The position numbers were made by a program, and so were the translations under genes. A DNA stretch of 64,000 bases, from contig CAXIEG010000217.1 in NCBI GenBank assembly GCA_964023205.1, positions 23,141 to 87,140 of the forward strand, in the 5' to 3' direction. Shown here piece by piece: positions 35,401 through 45,700 of this stretch (within the stretch, counting starts at the first letter, position 1; the number at the start of each line of letters is the position of its first letter). The DNA comes from Lutraria lutraria. Taxonomy: Eukaryota > Mollusca > Bivalvia > Venerida > Mactridae. The notes below the pieces were generated by a model, which was given only the letters and a program-made list of their open reading frames with translations, was not told where the DNA came from and did not search any database.

Positions 35401-38005
35401 GTTCCAGTAAATTTTTCAGTGATAAATTTACAATGTACCATTGTTTCAGAATGTATGTTAATCACATATGTTTTTTAGCCAAATTATAAGAAATCTTTGT
35501 ATGTACTTTTTTTGGTCCACGAAAAGTTCTTTCGGTCTAGTAAAGTTTGCATTTTTACCGGACCGAATGTCCTGTACTTGAAAAAGTTGTTCGTGAAGAC
35601 TGTACTTTACCCTACATTTTTACCTCAGCCCTGTTTGTTTCTGCTGAATAGAAGGCAAGAAGATATACCTACTATCCCTACTTTGTAGCTGCAAAGTCCC
35701 TACTTTTGCCCTTTTTTTTAGAAATATTTAGCCTTACTGTTTAAAGGAAGGTCACTTGACAACCTGCACATAGTTTAATTTCTGTAACATTTCATGTTTG
35801 AGTGATCTAATGGCTACAGATATTTAGTCAGTGTACAGTATATTTATTAAGCCTGCTCTACAATCACTTAGACACAACCAATCAAAGACTTGAGTTTTGA
35901 AAGTTGTCTCCCTGTGAGAGAGAAAGAGAGCCTAGATAAGATACAGGAGAAACAGGCATTGGTATCCCATCCTTATTTTGAATAGTTTTTCTGGTTCTTT
36001 ATTGTGCTCAGTGTAAAATACTCAGATACCCATTACCTGTGATTTTCTACACACAGAACTGGTCTTGGTTGTGGGAATGTTGTCGCTAAAAATGTACTTG
36101 ATCATGAAATATCAGAAGCTGTAACCAAGATACTGTGTTTTCATTTATTTTCGTTGGGCTCAATTTTCGTGTTTTTTACTAAAATGTCTGTTTCGTGGGG
36201 ACATAAATTCGTGGATTTTGATTTTTGAAACGAAATGCTTTATCTCTGCATTTAAATTTGTGGGGATTTGATTTCGTGGATGAGCCGACCCTCGAAATCC
36301 ACGAAATTAAATCCCCAACGAAAATTAATGACTCTACAGTACTTACTTACAACCTTCTTGATTGGTAGTTCAGCTTCTCACCTCATTATGACTGATCCAC
36401 CTGAATAATGTGTACTACTTCTTATAATTACATTACAAACATTTGTTTTACCCTTATTATAAACTTTGTCTATTTATAATTTATAGGTGACTACAGGAAA
36501 TGGGAAGGTGCTGGTAGAACACAGCCTTATGGCATGCAGGCAGCATGGGAGCCACCTACCAAAAGATTTGAAGGTCAAACAACTTTCCAGAGTGATTATC
36601 AGAAGAACCAAATTCCTATGCGTCACAGTTTCAAACCTGACAATAGACCAAACATGTCTGAAGCACCTTTTGAAGACAGTACTAATCATCGTAGTGACTA
36701 CATCAAGCATCCTATGCCACAAAAGTTTCAGAGACCTCGTGAAGAGTACAAACCCACCGGTGCACAGTTTGAGGGTTTGACTACATTTAAGAGAGATTTC
36801 AAAGGAGCACATGGGGAACCAACACATAGCTTCAAACCTGAAGGTCGTCCATTCCAATCTGATGCTAGATTTGATGATGATACAACAAACAGGGCTGATT
36901 ACAAGAAGTGGCAAATGGAACGTCCATTTGTTCACGCCCATGAGCCATACCAGAAACCAGCCGGTGAAATGCAAATGGATACAACTCATAACTCAACCTA
37001 CAGACAAATGCCTATTAACCGTGTGGTGGCCATGAAACCTGCATCAGCAAAGCAGGCCAATGCTCCATTCGAAGGTCGAACCATGTACAATTCTGAATTC
37101 ATAAAAAAGCATGGAGAAAGAGCTCAACCAAACAGACAACCAGATTATGTACCAAATAAAGCTCTCTTTGAAGGTAAATTAAAATTTATTACTGCATTGA
37201 TCAAAACCCCTTTCTTGAGTATTGCTTTATACCTCTACTGTTTGTTGACATACTGTTGTAAGATAAAACTGTTTTGATAGATTTTGATGATACAAACTGA
37301 AAATCATGGCTGCAGAGAAAAGTATATAAATTATAATTATACATGTTACTAGTATACCTTTTGCAGAAAAGATAGAGTAATAGAATTTCAAGTATTTACT
37401 TTAACTGTTTTATAACTTTTATTGTTATCTATATTATATTTTTTTGGGTTCATTTAGACATAGTATTTAGATTTGTTATATAAATTAAGGTATCATAGAC
37501 AGAGATTCTGGCTCTTTTTAGTTTAGCTATACATACACATGTATTCTACAAACATTATATTATCACATGATACACTGACTATTGTTCATATCAACACAAA
37601 CATCATATTGATCGGACTGGTATAAAATAAACCAATATTTTGTTATACATTTTAGACTGGTACAAAATAAACCAATATTTTTCTTTTTTTTCAGGTAATT
37701 CTACCTACCAGGGCCACTACAAACCTCATGCCTTGCAGCCAAATCGTTCTTTCCGTCCTGATAATACAGCTTTCCAAAGTGATGCACACATGGAAGATAG
37801 GACTTCCTACCGACAAGATTATGTACCACAGCCATTCCAAGTTTGTGAAGCCGGTGGAATAGACCAGCCTACATCTCATTACAAGTTCCTTGAATTTGAC
37901 AACCGAGGTCATAAAGTGTACACCAACGTACAGACTTCAGTCACTCCTCTCCAGTCTCGTAGCCCTATGCAATCCCAGCAGAGACTTGGACTGAGTGTTG
38001 CGTAG
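23408..38005 (+). CDS. SAXO1: Stabilizer of axonemal microtubules (SAXO1/2, FAM154 family)
   Basis: Six coding exons: 23408-23445, 26947-27120, 29797-29909, 35165-35251, 36487-37173 and 37695-38005. All junctions are GT-AG and in phase, giving 469 aa; human SAXO1 is about 474. The N-terminus MTKRCICEICSCGRHRCPH is the family's Cys-rich signature. Some eleven Mn modules of the F-E-G-x-T-x-[YF]-x-x-[DE]-[YF] type follow (FHGDTTQRQDY, FEGEPTYTSDY, FEGQTTFQSDY, FEDSTNHRSDY, FEGLTTFKRDF, FDDDTTNRADY, FEGRTMYNSEF, FEGNSTYQGHY, MEDRTSYRQDY). The C-terminus FLEFDNRGHKVYT matches the conserved family tail. Known family members bind and stabilise microtubules of cilia, centrioles and sperm axonemes through the Mn modules. 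Exons 1-2 join exon 3 at an acceptor inside a longer open frame (see 29729). Whether it is closer to SAXO1 or SAXO2 was not resolved. Confidence 0.94.
24572..24782. repeat. Family B MITE, copy 2 (best preserved)
   Basis: 211 bp. TACTGTGGAATCATTAATTT at the left end and GAAAATTAATGATTCCACAG then TA at the right are inverted copies. The inner palindrome is TTCGTGG / CCACGAA. The flanking TA suggests mariner-type mobilisation. Confidence 0.85.
26391..26580. repeat. Family D TIR element with (AGGT)n
   Basis: Left end TGTTTCTGGTTACATG, right end TGATAACCAGAAACA. About eight GTAGG/AGGT tetramers (26427-26455) sit inside. Degenerate relatives occur near 13770, 27785, 33700, 34535, 39000 and 49005, recognised by GGCC...TGTTTCTGG and CCCTATTTTT words. 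Confidence 0.65.
27785..27995. repeat. Family D-like repeat, SAXO intron 2
   Basis: AAGGCATCCTAAAAAGATG near 27787 and TTTTTTTAGGATGGCCTTAA near 27980 form loose inverted ends. Inner GGTAGGTCCATTTTTGGTG and GTAGGTAAGTG words are shared with 18325 and 39000. Confidence 0.45.
28083..28235. repeat. ~59-bp tandem repeat, 2.5 copies
   Basis: The unit contains TTATTTGTGTGTAACCCAAA, then AATATTATAT and TGTCCCAAAT. The second unit begins about 59 bp after the first; the third is partial and diverged (ATTTATCTATGTGTGG). It is intronic in SAXO. Confidence 0.8.
28385..28685. repeat. Old dispersed repeat related to 4455-4850
   Basis: GGTCAAAGGTCAAGGTCATG and GAAACACATCTTGTTTGTC are shared, in inverse orientation, with the repeat at 4455-4850. 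No intact ends were found. Confidence 0.5.
29729..29909 (+). CDS. Alternative SAXO first coding exon overlapping exon 3
   Basis: An ATG at 29729 opens a frame identical to SAXO exon 3, preceded in frame by TGA at 29723-29725, so it cannot be reached by read-through. It encodes MSIQKYEPLPPIRGLDDDLT, then NYR, and then joins the exon 3 protein at the codon AGG (29795-29797), whose AG also serves as the acceptor for exon 2. The added LDDDLTNYRQDY is itself an Mn module. It parallels FDDDTTNRADY in exon 5, and the following ERPFVH..E.Y.KP.GEM segments also match. Transcripts starting here would give a 421-aa isoform lacking the Cys-rich N-terminus. The coding nature is well supported by internal homology; the promoter is not seen. 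Confidence 0.7.
31155..31359. repeat. ~205-bp TIR element
   Basis: GGGGCTAGCATGTTGAA at the left and TTCAACATGCTAGCTCCC at the right, with an inner inverted pair GACCACATGGACCAAAA / TTTTTGGTCCATGTGGCC. It can fold almost end to end. A half-copy with GGGGCTAGTTTGGTGAGATG lies just upstream at about 30990-31110. Confidence 0.7.
32240..32350 (+). repeat. SINE-like tRNA-derived fragment
   Basis: CCATGGTTAGTAACCAGGCG with B-box-like GGATTTGATTCCCAG, followed by TTCCATAAAAAATTGACAAA, the same downstream text as the 3850 SINE. Confidence 0.4.
34753..35015. repeat. 263-bp TIR element
   Basis: AACCTGGGGCCCATTTTATC (34753-34772) is inverted as GATAAAATGGGCCCAGGTT (34997-35015). It ends about 150 bp before SAXO exon 4. 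No coding frame. Confidence 0.8.
36131..36341. repeat. Family B MITE, copy 3
   Basis: 211 bp between TACTGTGTTTTCATTTATTT and AAAATTAATGACTCTACAGT plus A. It sits in the SAXO intron ahead of the large exon 5, same orientation as copy 1. Confidence 0.8.
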
Positions 38006-41000
38006 TAACTTTTTTTTATTGAAATTTTGAAAATCTGGTGTGATTTTAAAGAATCACCGAAATTTTATATCTGTATTGATATTCATATACTTGTACATTC
38101 AAATGGAATCTATTAATGTTTCATAATTCTTGGTAAACTCTGCGATGCCAAATGTTATGACTGCTTCGGTACTTTGAAGTGCCTGGTGTCATAATTTGTG
38201 ACCTCCAGGAGGCAGTCTGACTTCATTTTACCCCTAATTCATCCACTGCCTTCTCTTTTTTCATATATAATTATAATAAAGTGCCTATTATGTAAGAGAT
38301 ATAAAGTCATAGAACTCTTTAAACTCAGCCTGAGTGAGTTAGGAGGATTTATCCTTTTTTTGTCAATTTGTTTAATTTGAAATGCAATTTTTGTGGTGTG
38401 TTTTGAGTCAAAATAAGGACTTGTTCATTTTATTTATCTCGATGACCGGCAAACTCAGCTTGTGCATGTACATATTAGTAAGAAGTTTTTTTTTCAGGAT
38501 TTTTTTTATCTAAACATTTTTAGAAAGGGAGATTTTAATAGCTTACCTCTGTATGATATAATATGGGTTCTTTGTGTTTACTTTCTATATAGTTATCATA
38601 CTTGTGTAATATTTTTTTATTTCTTTATAAAGAATTATGTAAATGTGAAAGCTGAAATCACTGCTGACGTATATACTTTTTGTATTCATTTAATTCCATC
38701 CATGTGTGTGTCCATCATGACCGAAACCAAATGACTTCATTTTTATGACAAAAAATGATCATAATATGATACGGTAATTATCACAAATGTATTACATATC
38801 TTTCATATATTTTTTACAGACATTAATTGGATACACACCAATCCAAGGAATTTGATAATAAAAATTCTCTAAAATATACCTTGTCTCCACCTTCTATTCT
38901 CAGATCTCAATTCATCTGTATATATGATCTGAGAATACTTATATAGCCCAAGAATAAAAATAAGAATGTTTGCCCAAATGCATCGGACCCAGAAAAAAAT
39001 ATCGTGACTCAAAAAGATGTTCTGTAACTTAAGGTCTAAAATATTTTTTCAGTGCAAGGACTGCAGAAAGGCTTTTTGATCTGCCTATTTTTCTTCGTCC
39101 GCATTTTAAGCAATAATTATGCTTATTGACTCAGTCATGTTTCAAAATGAAAAAAAAATATTTAAAAAATATTTTTCCCTACCTACCTACACCAAATTTC
39201 TAACTTGTGTAGTGTTAGGGAAAACATAGGGATTTTTAATTTAGGCATTACTGTGTAATATCATAGCACAATTTATTGTAGCCATATTTGCTGACTTTTG
39301 ATTGATCAAATTGCATTTCTCATAATTATTGATATTCTAAGTAACAGCTGAAGGGAGACATATTTATTTATCTTTATTAATGTGCTATCGTTATGTTGTT
39401 TACATATTTCAACTTTATTTGCTTCAATTTACATTTTTGAATGATTTTTATGTATCAAATTTTTATCTTGATTGACATCATCAAGTTTATTGATGAGTAT
39501 TTCTTTTTTATGAAGGATAAGTTTTTAACTTAATACTGGATTTTCATCCCGGTCTTAGAATGTTTAACCCCGCTTTCAAGAGAAAAGCAACTAAAATATT
39601 TTTTCTGTACTACTACAAAATAAATCTCGAAATAGATTCATTGGTTGGACAGTAGAGTATTTTTTTGAGGTATGAATTTGATAAAAATTTGAGTATTTAA
39701 ATCTTATTTCGTTTATTTTAGATTAGTTCCAGATAAAATTTATTTTTACCTATTTAATTATTTCGTTAGTTGTTAGAATCATTTTAGAAAGAAAAGCTTT
39801 ACATATTCAGAATTGTGATTTATGTTTATTACTGATGTACATATATATCACTGTTTGAGCGTTAATTATGTTAAAAATGTGCTGTCTACATTTTACTAAT
39901 TGATGGTGTTGTTAAGAAATTATATATACCGTAAATATGTCTGTGAATAGTTGCATCAAAAGCTGTGATATTTTTGTCTATTGTTAAAGTCAGTGTTTAA
40001 ATGTTGTGTTTGATATTATTGAAATGTCTATTGTTGTGATTTTAATTTTAAACACATTAACACTGTGAACTGTTTTTTTGGTGATAATTAGATATACAAA
40101 ATAATATGAGAATCATCTATCAATTGATTGAAGAAATGATACAGTGTCCGTTTTTGTGCCAAGAGCTGATTTTGGCATTTTGTTTCCCTTGAACAAAGCT
40201 CATTACATTTTCATGATTTAATTTTCAATGCCTACTTTGTATTTCGCAGCATTGTGTTATTTTCATGAATTGTAGGTTATTGGCAATATAATTATGTCAG
40301 TATTTTATGATGTATTATAAAATTAGTTGGGATTCGTTAAGTCTTGGATGGCTGTGTTTTGGATTTGATTGTCAAATTAAGAAGTTAATACCTCTCACAA
40401 AATATTTTAGAACACATTTTCAGTACCAATACGCAATTTCTGCTTCACAAGTAAAATTTTTGTTAGTTATTATTTACATACTTTTTTTAGATTCATAAAA
40501 TTTGCACTTTCACATTTTTGAGAACTTACAATTACTTTTCTTTTTAAAAGTAAAAGATTGTCATTTATGTCTTATAAATACATACTTTTCTTGTGAAATG
40601 TGCCATCCCATTATATATTTTAAGTATGAGTTGTAGAATAAATTTTATTATAAACTTTTTAAAAAAAAGCTTTTATATTCTTCCTCATTTTATTACATAC
40701 AATACATGTACATTACTTTCCTAATTATTTAGGAAGTTTCATTTGTGCAGTAATTTCTGTTATTCATTTTTTTCATATTCAGTTAGGCAGGCACCTTTAA
40801 TGATATAAATTGTTTATGAGAACAATATTAAAGTATTTTATTTTTACTGAACTACCAAAATGTAGAAATTGAAGACGCCACCAGATTAATCCCACAAATC
40901 AGTGTACTAATGTTGTTTTTTCTACTTGATTTGAAATTTCTAAATGGTCATAATTTAGACCAGAAAATTTGCTTATCTGAGCAATGATATACACTATATA

Positions 41001-41510
41001 CAGTTATACACACAGTATTAACTTATCGCTCAGACTGTGTTAATAATAATAATGTAACCAGTCAGTGGTATATTTCAGTATAAAGTTAAATTTTTTCTAA
41101 TTTTTATTTCAAATTTTTATTGAAAGTATATTAAATTTTGTGTATTAAAAACGTATTACATAAAAATGCCAAAATCAAATATTCCGTAATTACACTATCT
41201 AACTAATGCATCAATGAGAAAACCAACATTTGTTAGGGATTCTGTTTCATTAACAAAATAATTACTGATAAAACTGAACTAGATCTAGATTTTCTCGAAT
41301 TAATGTATTCTTTGTAAATTTAACTTATATATGTAAAATAATATATAATGCATGAATGTTATTGTGTGTATTTACAATGTATACTTTTATCTTGTATAGA
41401 GAAATAACGAATGAATGTATTGTCAAGATTATTTTTGTTTTCTGTAAGAATCAGGCCTATGTAGAAATAATAAAGAGAGTATCTATCATAATGTTCTTTT
41501 ATTTGTTTTT
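38006..41510 (+). other. SAXO 3'UTR and downstream T-rich DNA
   Basis: The plus strand is T-rich for about 3.5 kb after the SAXO stop. The first AATAAA is at 38275-38280, 270 bp past the stop; others occur near 38860, 40638 and 41468. The uniform T bias and the scarcity of clear repeats (apart from a family D-like patch at about 39000-39240) would fit a long 3'UTR with alternative polyadenylation. No coding exon was seen. Confidence 0.45.
38275..38280 (+). terminator. Proximal polyadenylation signal for SAXO
   Basis: AATAAA, 270 bp beyond the stop codon, followed by T-rich sequence. Canonical hexamer; usage not known. Confidence 0.5.
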
Positions 41511-41529
41511 GTTCACATTATCATAACAA

Positions 41530-41775
41530 GGGACCCGGCTCTGTGGTCGAGTGATTAAGGTTGCTGACTTCAAATGACTGATAAAGGGTTGTGAGTTCAA
41601 ACCCAGCTATTGACCATGTCTTGTTATGTGAAAGAGTAGACATGCAGTTCTTACGGAGGATGGGAATCTAGTACTGGTTTTTCCCAGGAAAGATGATTAG
41701 GTGAACTGTCTGCCTCATATGACTCTTGACTGTTGTAAAGAGGCGTAAAACTCAGTATCAATATGTATGTATATA
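41530..41775 (+). repeat. Full-length tRNA-derived SINE
   Basis: The head GTGGTCGAGTGATTAAGG (A-box) and GAGTTCAAACCC (B-box) is followed by the body GATGGGAATCTAGTACTGGT ... CTCATATGACTCTTGACTGT ... GAGGCGTAAAAC. The body is also found in reverse at 10878-11012. The 3' tail is degenerate. Confidence 0.75.
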
Positions 41776-42548
41776 AGCCCTTGTTGGTATAAACAAACAT
41801 GGGTTGTTTCTGTGGTAATGATAATGAGGTTCAGACTTTCAACCATGTGAACATTGTTCACAAAACTGACAATAATTTTTGCATTTCTTTAATCATAAAG
41901 TTTATACTGCTCTACTTTTCTATACTTTATTGTTACAACTGATTAAATTGTAATTATTATAAAGACTTTGTTTATATTGAGGTAACACAGTATGACATAT
42001 ATAGGCCCAGTCTTCCTTGTGAGCCACTCAAAATGTAACCAAAAAAATTGCATTCGTACAACAACATTTACAATAAAAAAGCGTCAACTTACAAAGTAGT
42101 GTAATTACTGTTACTTTGAGACAGCAAAGTTTTCCAGTAAGAAAATAAAAGAAGTTATTCAACATTATTACTATATGTCTATGAATGAGATAACTGTAAG
42201 TTTGAATCCCACCTGTCTCTGGACTAATTTCACTTACGACGAAGCTGTCCTGCTAGGTAATGGTAGGATGATGGTTTACCACTATAATTTTCCACTGCTA
42301 TTAAAACTGGAATAGTCACAAAATGATCATGGCTGCAGTAAAAAACAAGACAAGGGTTAAATAATACTTTCCTAATTTAAGGTTTTACATTTATCAAAGA
42401 GCTGTTGGTATCAAAATTGCTCCAACTTCTGGAATAATGCAATTTTGATACTTAAGTAAAGTTCAATAATTTTGCAAGTTTTTAAACCAAGCGGAATAAC
42501 TAGTACATTTACAATAAATAATTTTGTAGCATTTACCTCCCTTAGACG

Positions 42549-42632
42549 ACACTAACATAAACTGGTTCCCGTTCCATGATGCAGTGAGGCTTTGTACACA
42601 CAAGTCAACGGGAACCAGTTTAACACTAACAT
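42549..42632. repeat. 65-bp TIR mini-element with 9-10 bp direct repeats
   Basis: TAAACTGGTTCCCGTT (42558-42573) and its perfect inverse AACGGGAACCAGTTTA (42607-42622), flanked by ACACTAACAT on both sides (42549-42558 and 42623-42632). A 9-bp duplication around a 16-bp TIR resembles Mutator-like MITEs. It ends about 100 bp before the desulfhydrase ATG, in the likely promoter or 5'UTR, and would form a strong hairpin if transcribed. Confidence 0.8.
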
Positions 42633-42724
42633 CGATATCATTCGAACTGTTCGGATATTATCTTGATAGGTTAATGCGCCGAGATAATGGAAATAGATAG
42701 GTAAAGTCATACCCAATTAAATTA

Positions 42725-45700
42725 ATGTCAAACTCGAAGTCCGTGATTAGTTTTTGTGCAAAGAAGATAACCATTTCGAGAGTAAATGGGTTATCATGCA
42801 TTGGTTTTAGAACATATCATAACAGCAAAAGTTTATCATCCTTTTTACAGAACTATGATCCACCAGAATGGGCGAAGTCATTGAAAAACATTCCGAAAAC
42901 GAAAGTTAAAGTAAGTTCATGATTTCTATCACAGGTGCCGGGCGCGTAGCCACCCCGCCTACTAAGCCCCATTCGACTTTCCTAGAATTTCGATCAATAT
43001 AATTATCATTTATGCAGATCTAAGGTAGAGGTGCTTAAACAACAGAATAATAATGAATACTTACATCTGTATCTATTATAGCTGTATTTAAATAGGAAAG
43101 ACAAATGTAGCCTTTATTCAGATGTGGCCTTTATTTGAAGGTAATTTTGATTTAAAGGCTAGAGGATGATTTAAAAGAATGGCCTTTATTCAAAGGTAAC
43201 TGCATGCTCAGGGTTCTCAATAACAGCAGGCCAATTAAGGTTAGCTAACACAGGTTGACTGTATATGTTTCATTGCAAATTTCAGCTTGCCCATGATAAC
43301 ACACCAATACACAGATGGAATCTCCCTGATGTGCCTTCAGAATTCTCTGTGTCCATAAAGAGAGATGACTTGACTGGATGTACTCTGTCAGGAAATAAGG
43401 TGATCATTGTATGTTAGTGAATGTATAAGCAAGTTTAGTAATGAAGGATATTTATTATATTAGTAGCATCTGGTTTTCTGTTGAGTCTCACTCTGCTTGG
43501 CACAATTTACAATTATGCACTATTTTTCACATTAGTGTTGTACAAACCAGGGGGCTAGCCCCCCCCCCCCCCCCAAATAATTTTGGCTGTTACGATAATC
43601 AAAAAGAGCTAATGTTTTTTACGAGTATATCAGAAAAATTGTGACTGAAAAAGTTTTTTTCACAGGTACGGAAGTTAGAATTCCTCATGGCGAAGGCTTT
43701 ATCCACTGACTGTAAACACGTGATTACTTGTGGTAGTCTTCAGTCCAATCACTGTCGGGCTGTAGCTGTTTGTGCTAGACAAGTGGGTCTTCAACCTCAT
43801 CTTTTTCTCAGGACTGATATTGAAGTATGTATCCTGTTCTAGATATTTTATCATCCGAAACATACAGAGTACAGTCAAACCTGTGAATAAAGGCCACCCT
43901 TGGGAAAGACAATATGGCTATTACTGACAGATTGCTGTTATTCCGAGGTCATTTTGTTCTAAATAAATATTCCTGGGAAGTGTTTTAAAAGAAGGTCTTT
44001 ATTCACAGGATGGTCTTTACTCAGAGATGACCACTGACACAGGTTTGACTGTACACATTTTATTTTATTGGGAACTCATGATGTACAATAAAACTTTGTT
44101 ATCTCAAGGAGTCATCTTCAGAACAGTCAAAATGCTTGATATAAACCAGGTGCTCTTACGGTAATTACAACGTTATGATGCATTTGTTGAAAATTGACGG
44201 GACTTTAAAATCACCTCGATAGGTTTGGTGTTGGTGAAATTGATACTGGTAATAAAGAGGTTTTACTGTGTAGTGTAAGATCTGTGTCAGTGAAGTCTTC
44301 ACTTTCCCTGTTGAAGCCTCCTTTATTTCAATTTTATGGCTTTTTTACAAAGAAAATGACACTGACAGTCATCATCTTCTCTATAGGAAAAATCTATATT
44401 TTCCAATAAAAAAAATCTATTCCCCATATTTGCATTATAAATATTCCCCCCAATACCAGTATGCCTCAATAATGTGAATGTCTCCCAGCTATAACCAGTG
44501 CCCAGCGTCTTCCCGTTTTCATGAAATAATCTGTTTAGTAAAATAGGAATATAAATGAAGCTAGGAGTTCTATCTGGAGTTAAACATTTTCTCCATCAAG
44601 TATGATAGTGTTGTTTCCCTTGAATACTTTGCATGGTGTTCATCTTGTTTGTAGTGATATATACTGATCCTGCACTTATATCAGGGCGCTCCCTAGACTT
44701 CAAAAGCTGATAGAATTTAAAGAGTCAACAAAATTTTCTACTAAAGTAATAGTAAATATGACCCTTTGGTTCCAATTCTCAAGAGTCAAAAACCTTATTT
44801 TTCAAACTTCAAGAGTCAAAATGCCATTTCAAGAGTCAAAGGGGAGCCCTGTTATATGTACATATCAAATACATAATATGTACAGTGAACCCCCTGAAAA
44901 CGTGAATTCCTGAAAATCAGATGATTTTCAAGACACAAATTTTACGTTATTTATCAAAAGTTCTCTGAAAACCGTGATTCTCAGGAAAACAGGCTTGGCC
45001 CGTTTCCGGAAGGGGTTCATGGCAGTTTTCAGTGGTTTTACTGTGTAATGTAAGAAAAGAAGATCATGAAAAGCAGAAATATTTTGAGGCTTATATTGCA
45101 AGACATTAATATTTTCGTACATAACATTGGATGACAAACACTTCCTCTTCAGGATGCTGATGGTATTGGGTGCAATGGTAATCTGTTACTGAACAGATTA
45201 TGTGCTGCCAAGATTTACATAACTCCAAAGAAATCTCCTTATCTTACAGAATTGAAACCAAGAATGGAGGTATTGGCTAAGAATATTTTGTAAGTGATTC
45301 ATTTAGTAGTAGAAGCTTATAACAAAAAATGTTCAGTTATACCCTCGAAAACTCTTCCTGAATACCAGAATTTACTGACAGTTGGATGAGGTCGCATTTG
45401 TTTTGGAATTTATTAAAAGTTCTCTGTAAACTGGAAATCTCAGTTATCCAGAAGTTGGCCCAGTCTTTAGGAGTTCAGTTTTCAGTTTTTTTTTCTGTTT
45501 TACATTTGCATTTATCAAATTTTTTTTTTATTCCAAATATTTCCTAATATACATTCAAAGAAAGTTAGACTTCAAAGTGTTTCACTGTATCAAAATTTAT
45601 TTTTGACAATATTCAGTTTTAGAAATATTATTTGATCATTTACGGTGAGACAATATTTGGGATACGGACATAAGCCCTCCAGGAAATGGTAGGTAGGACA

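Noticed and set aside
36474..36989. A 171-codon open frame on the minus strand
   Set aside because: It lies exactly antisense to SAXO exon 5, whose repetitive codons keep the opposite strand open. It has no domain and no splice context.
43555..43575. Poly-C run, also 46083-46094
   Set aside because: Simple homopolymers, likely length-variable or sequencing-sensitive; no feature attached.
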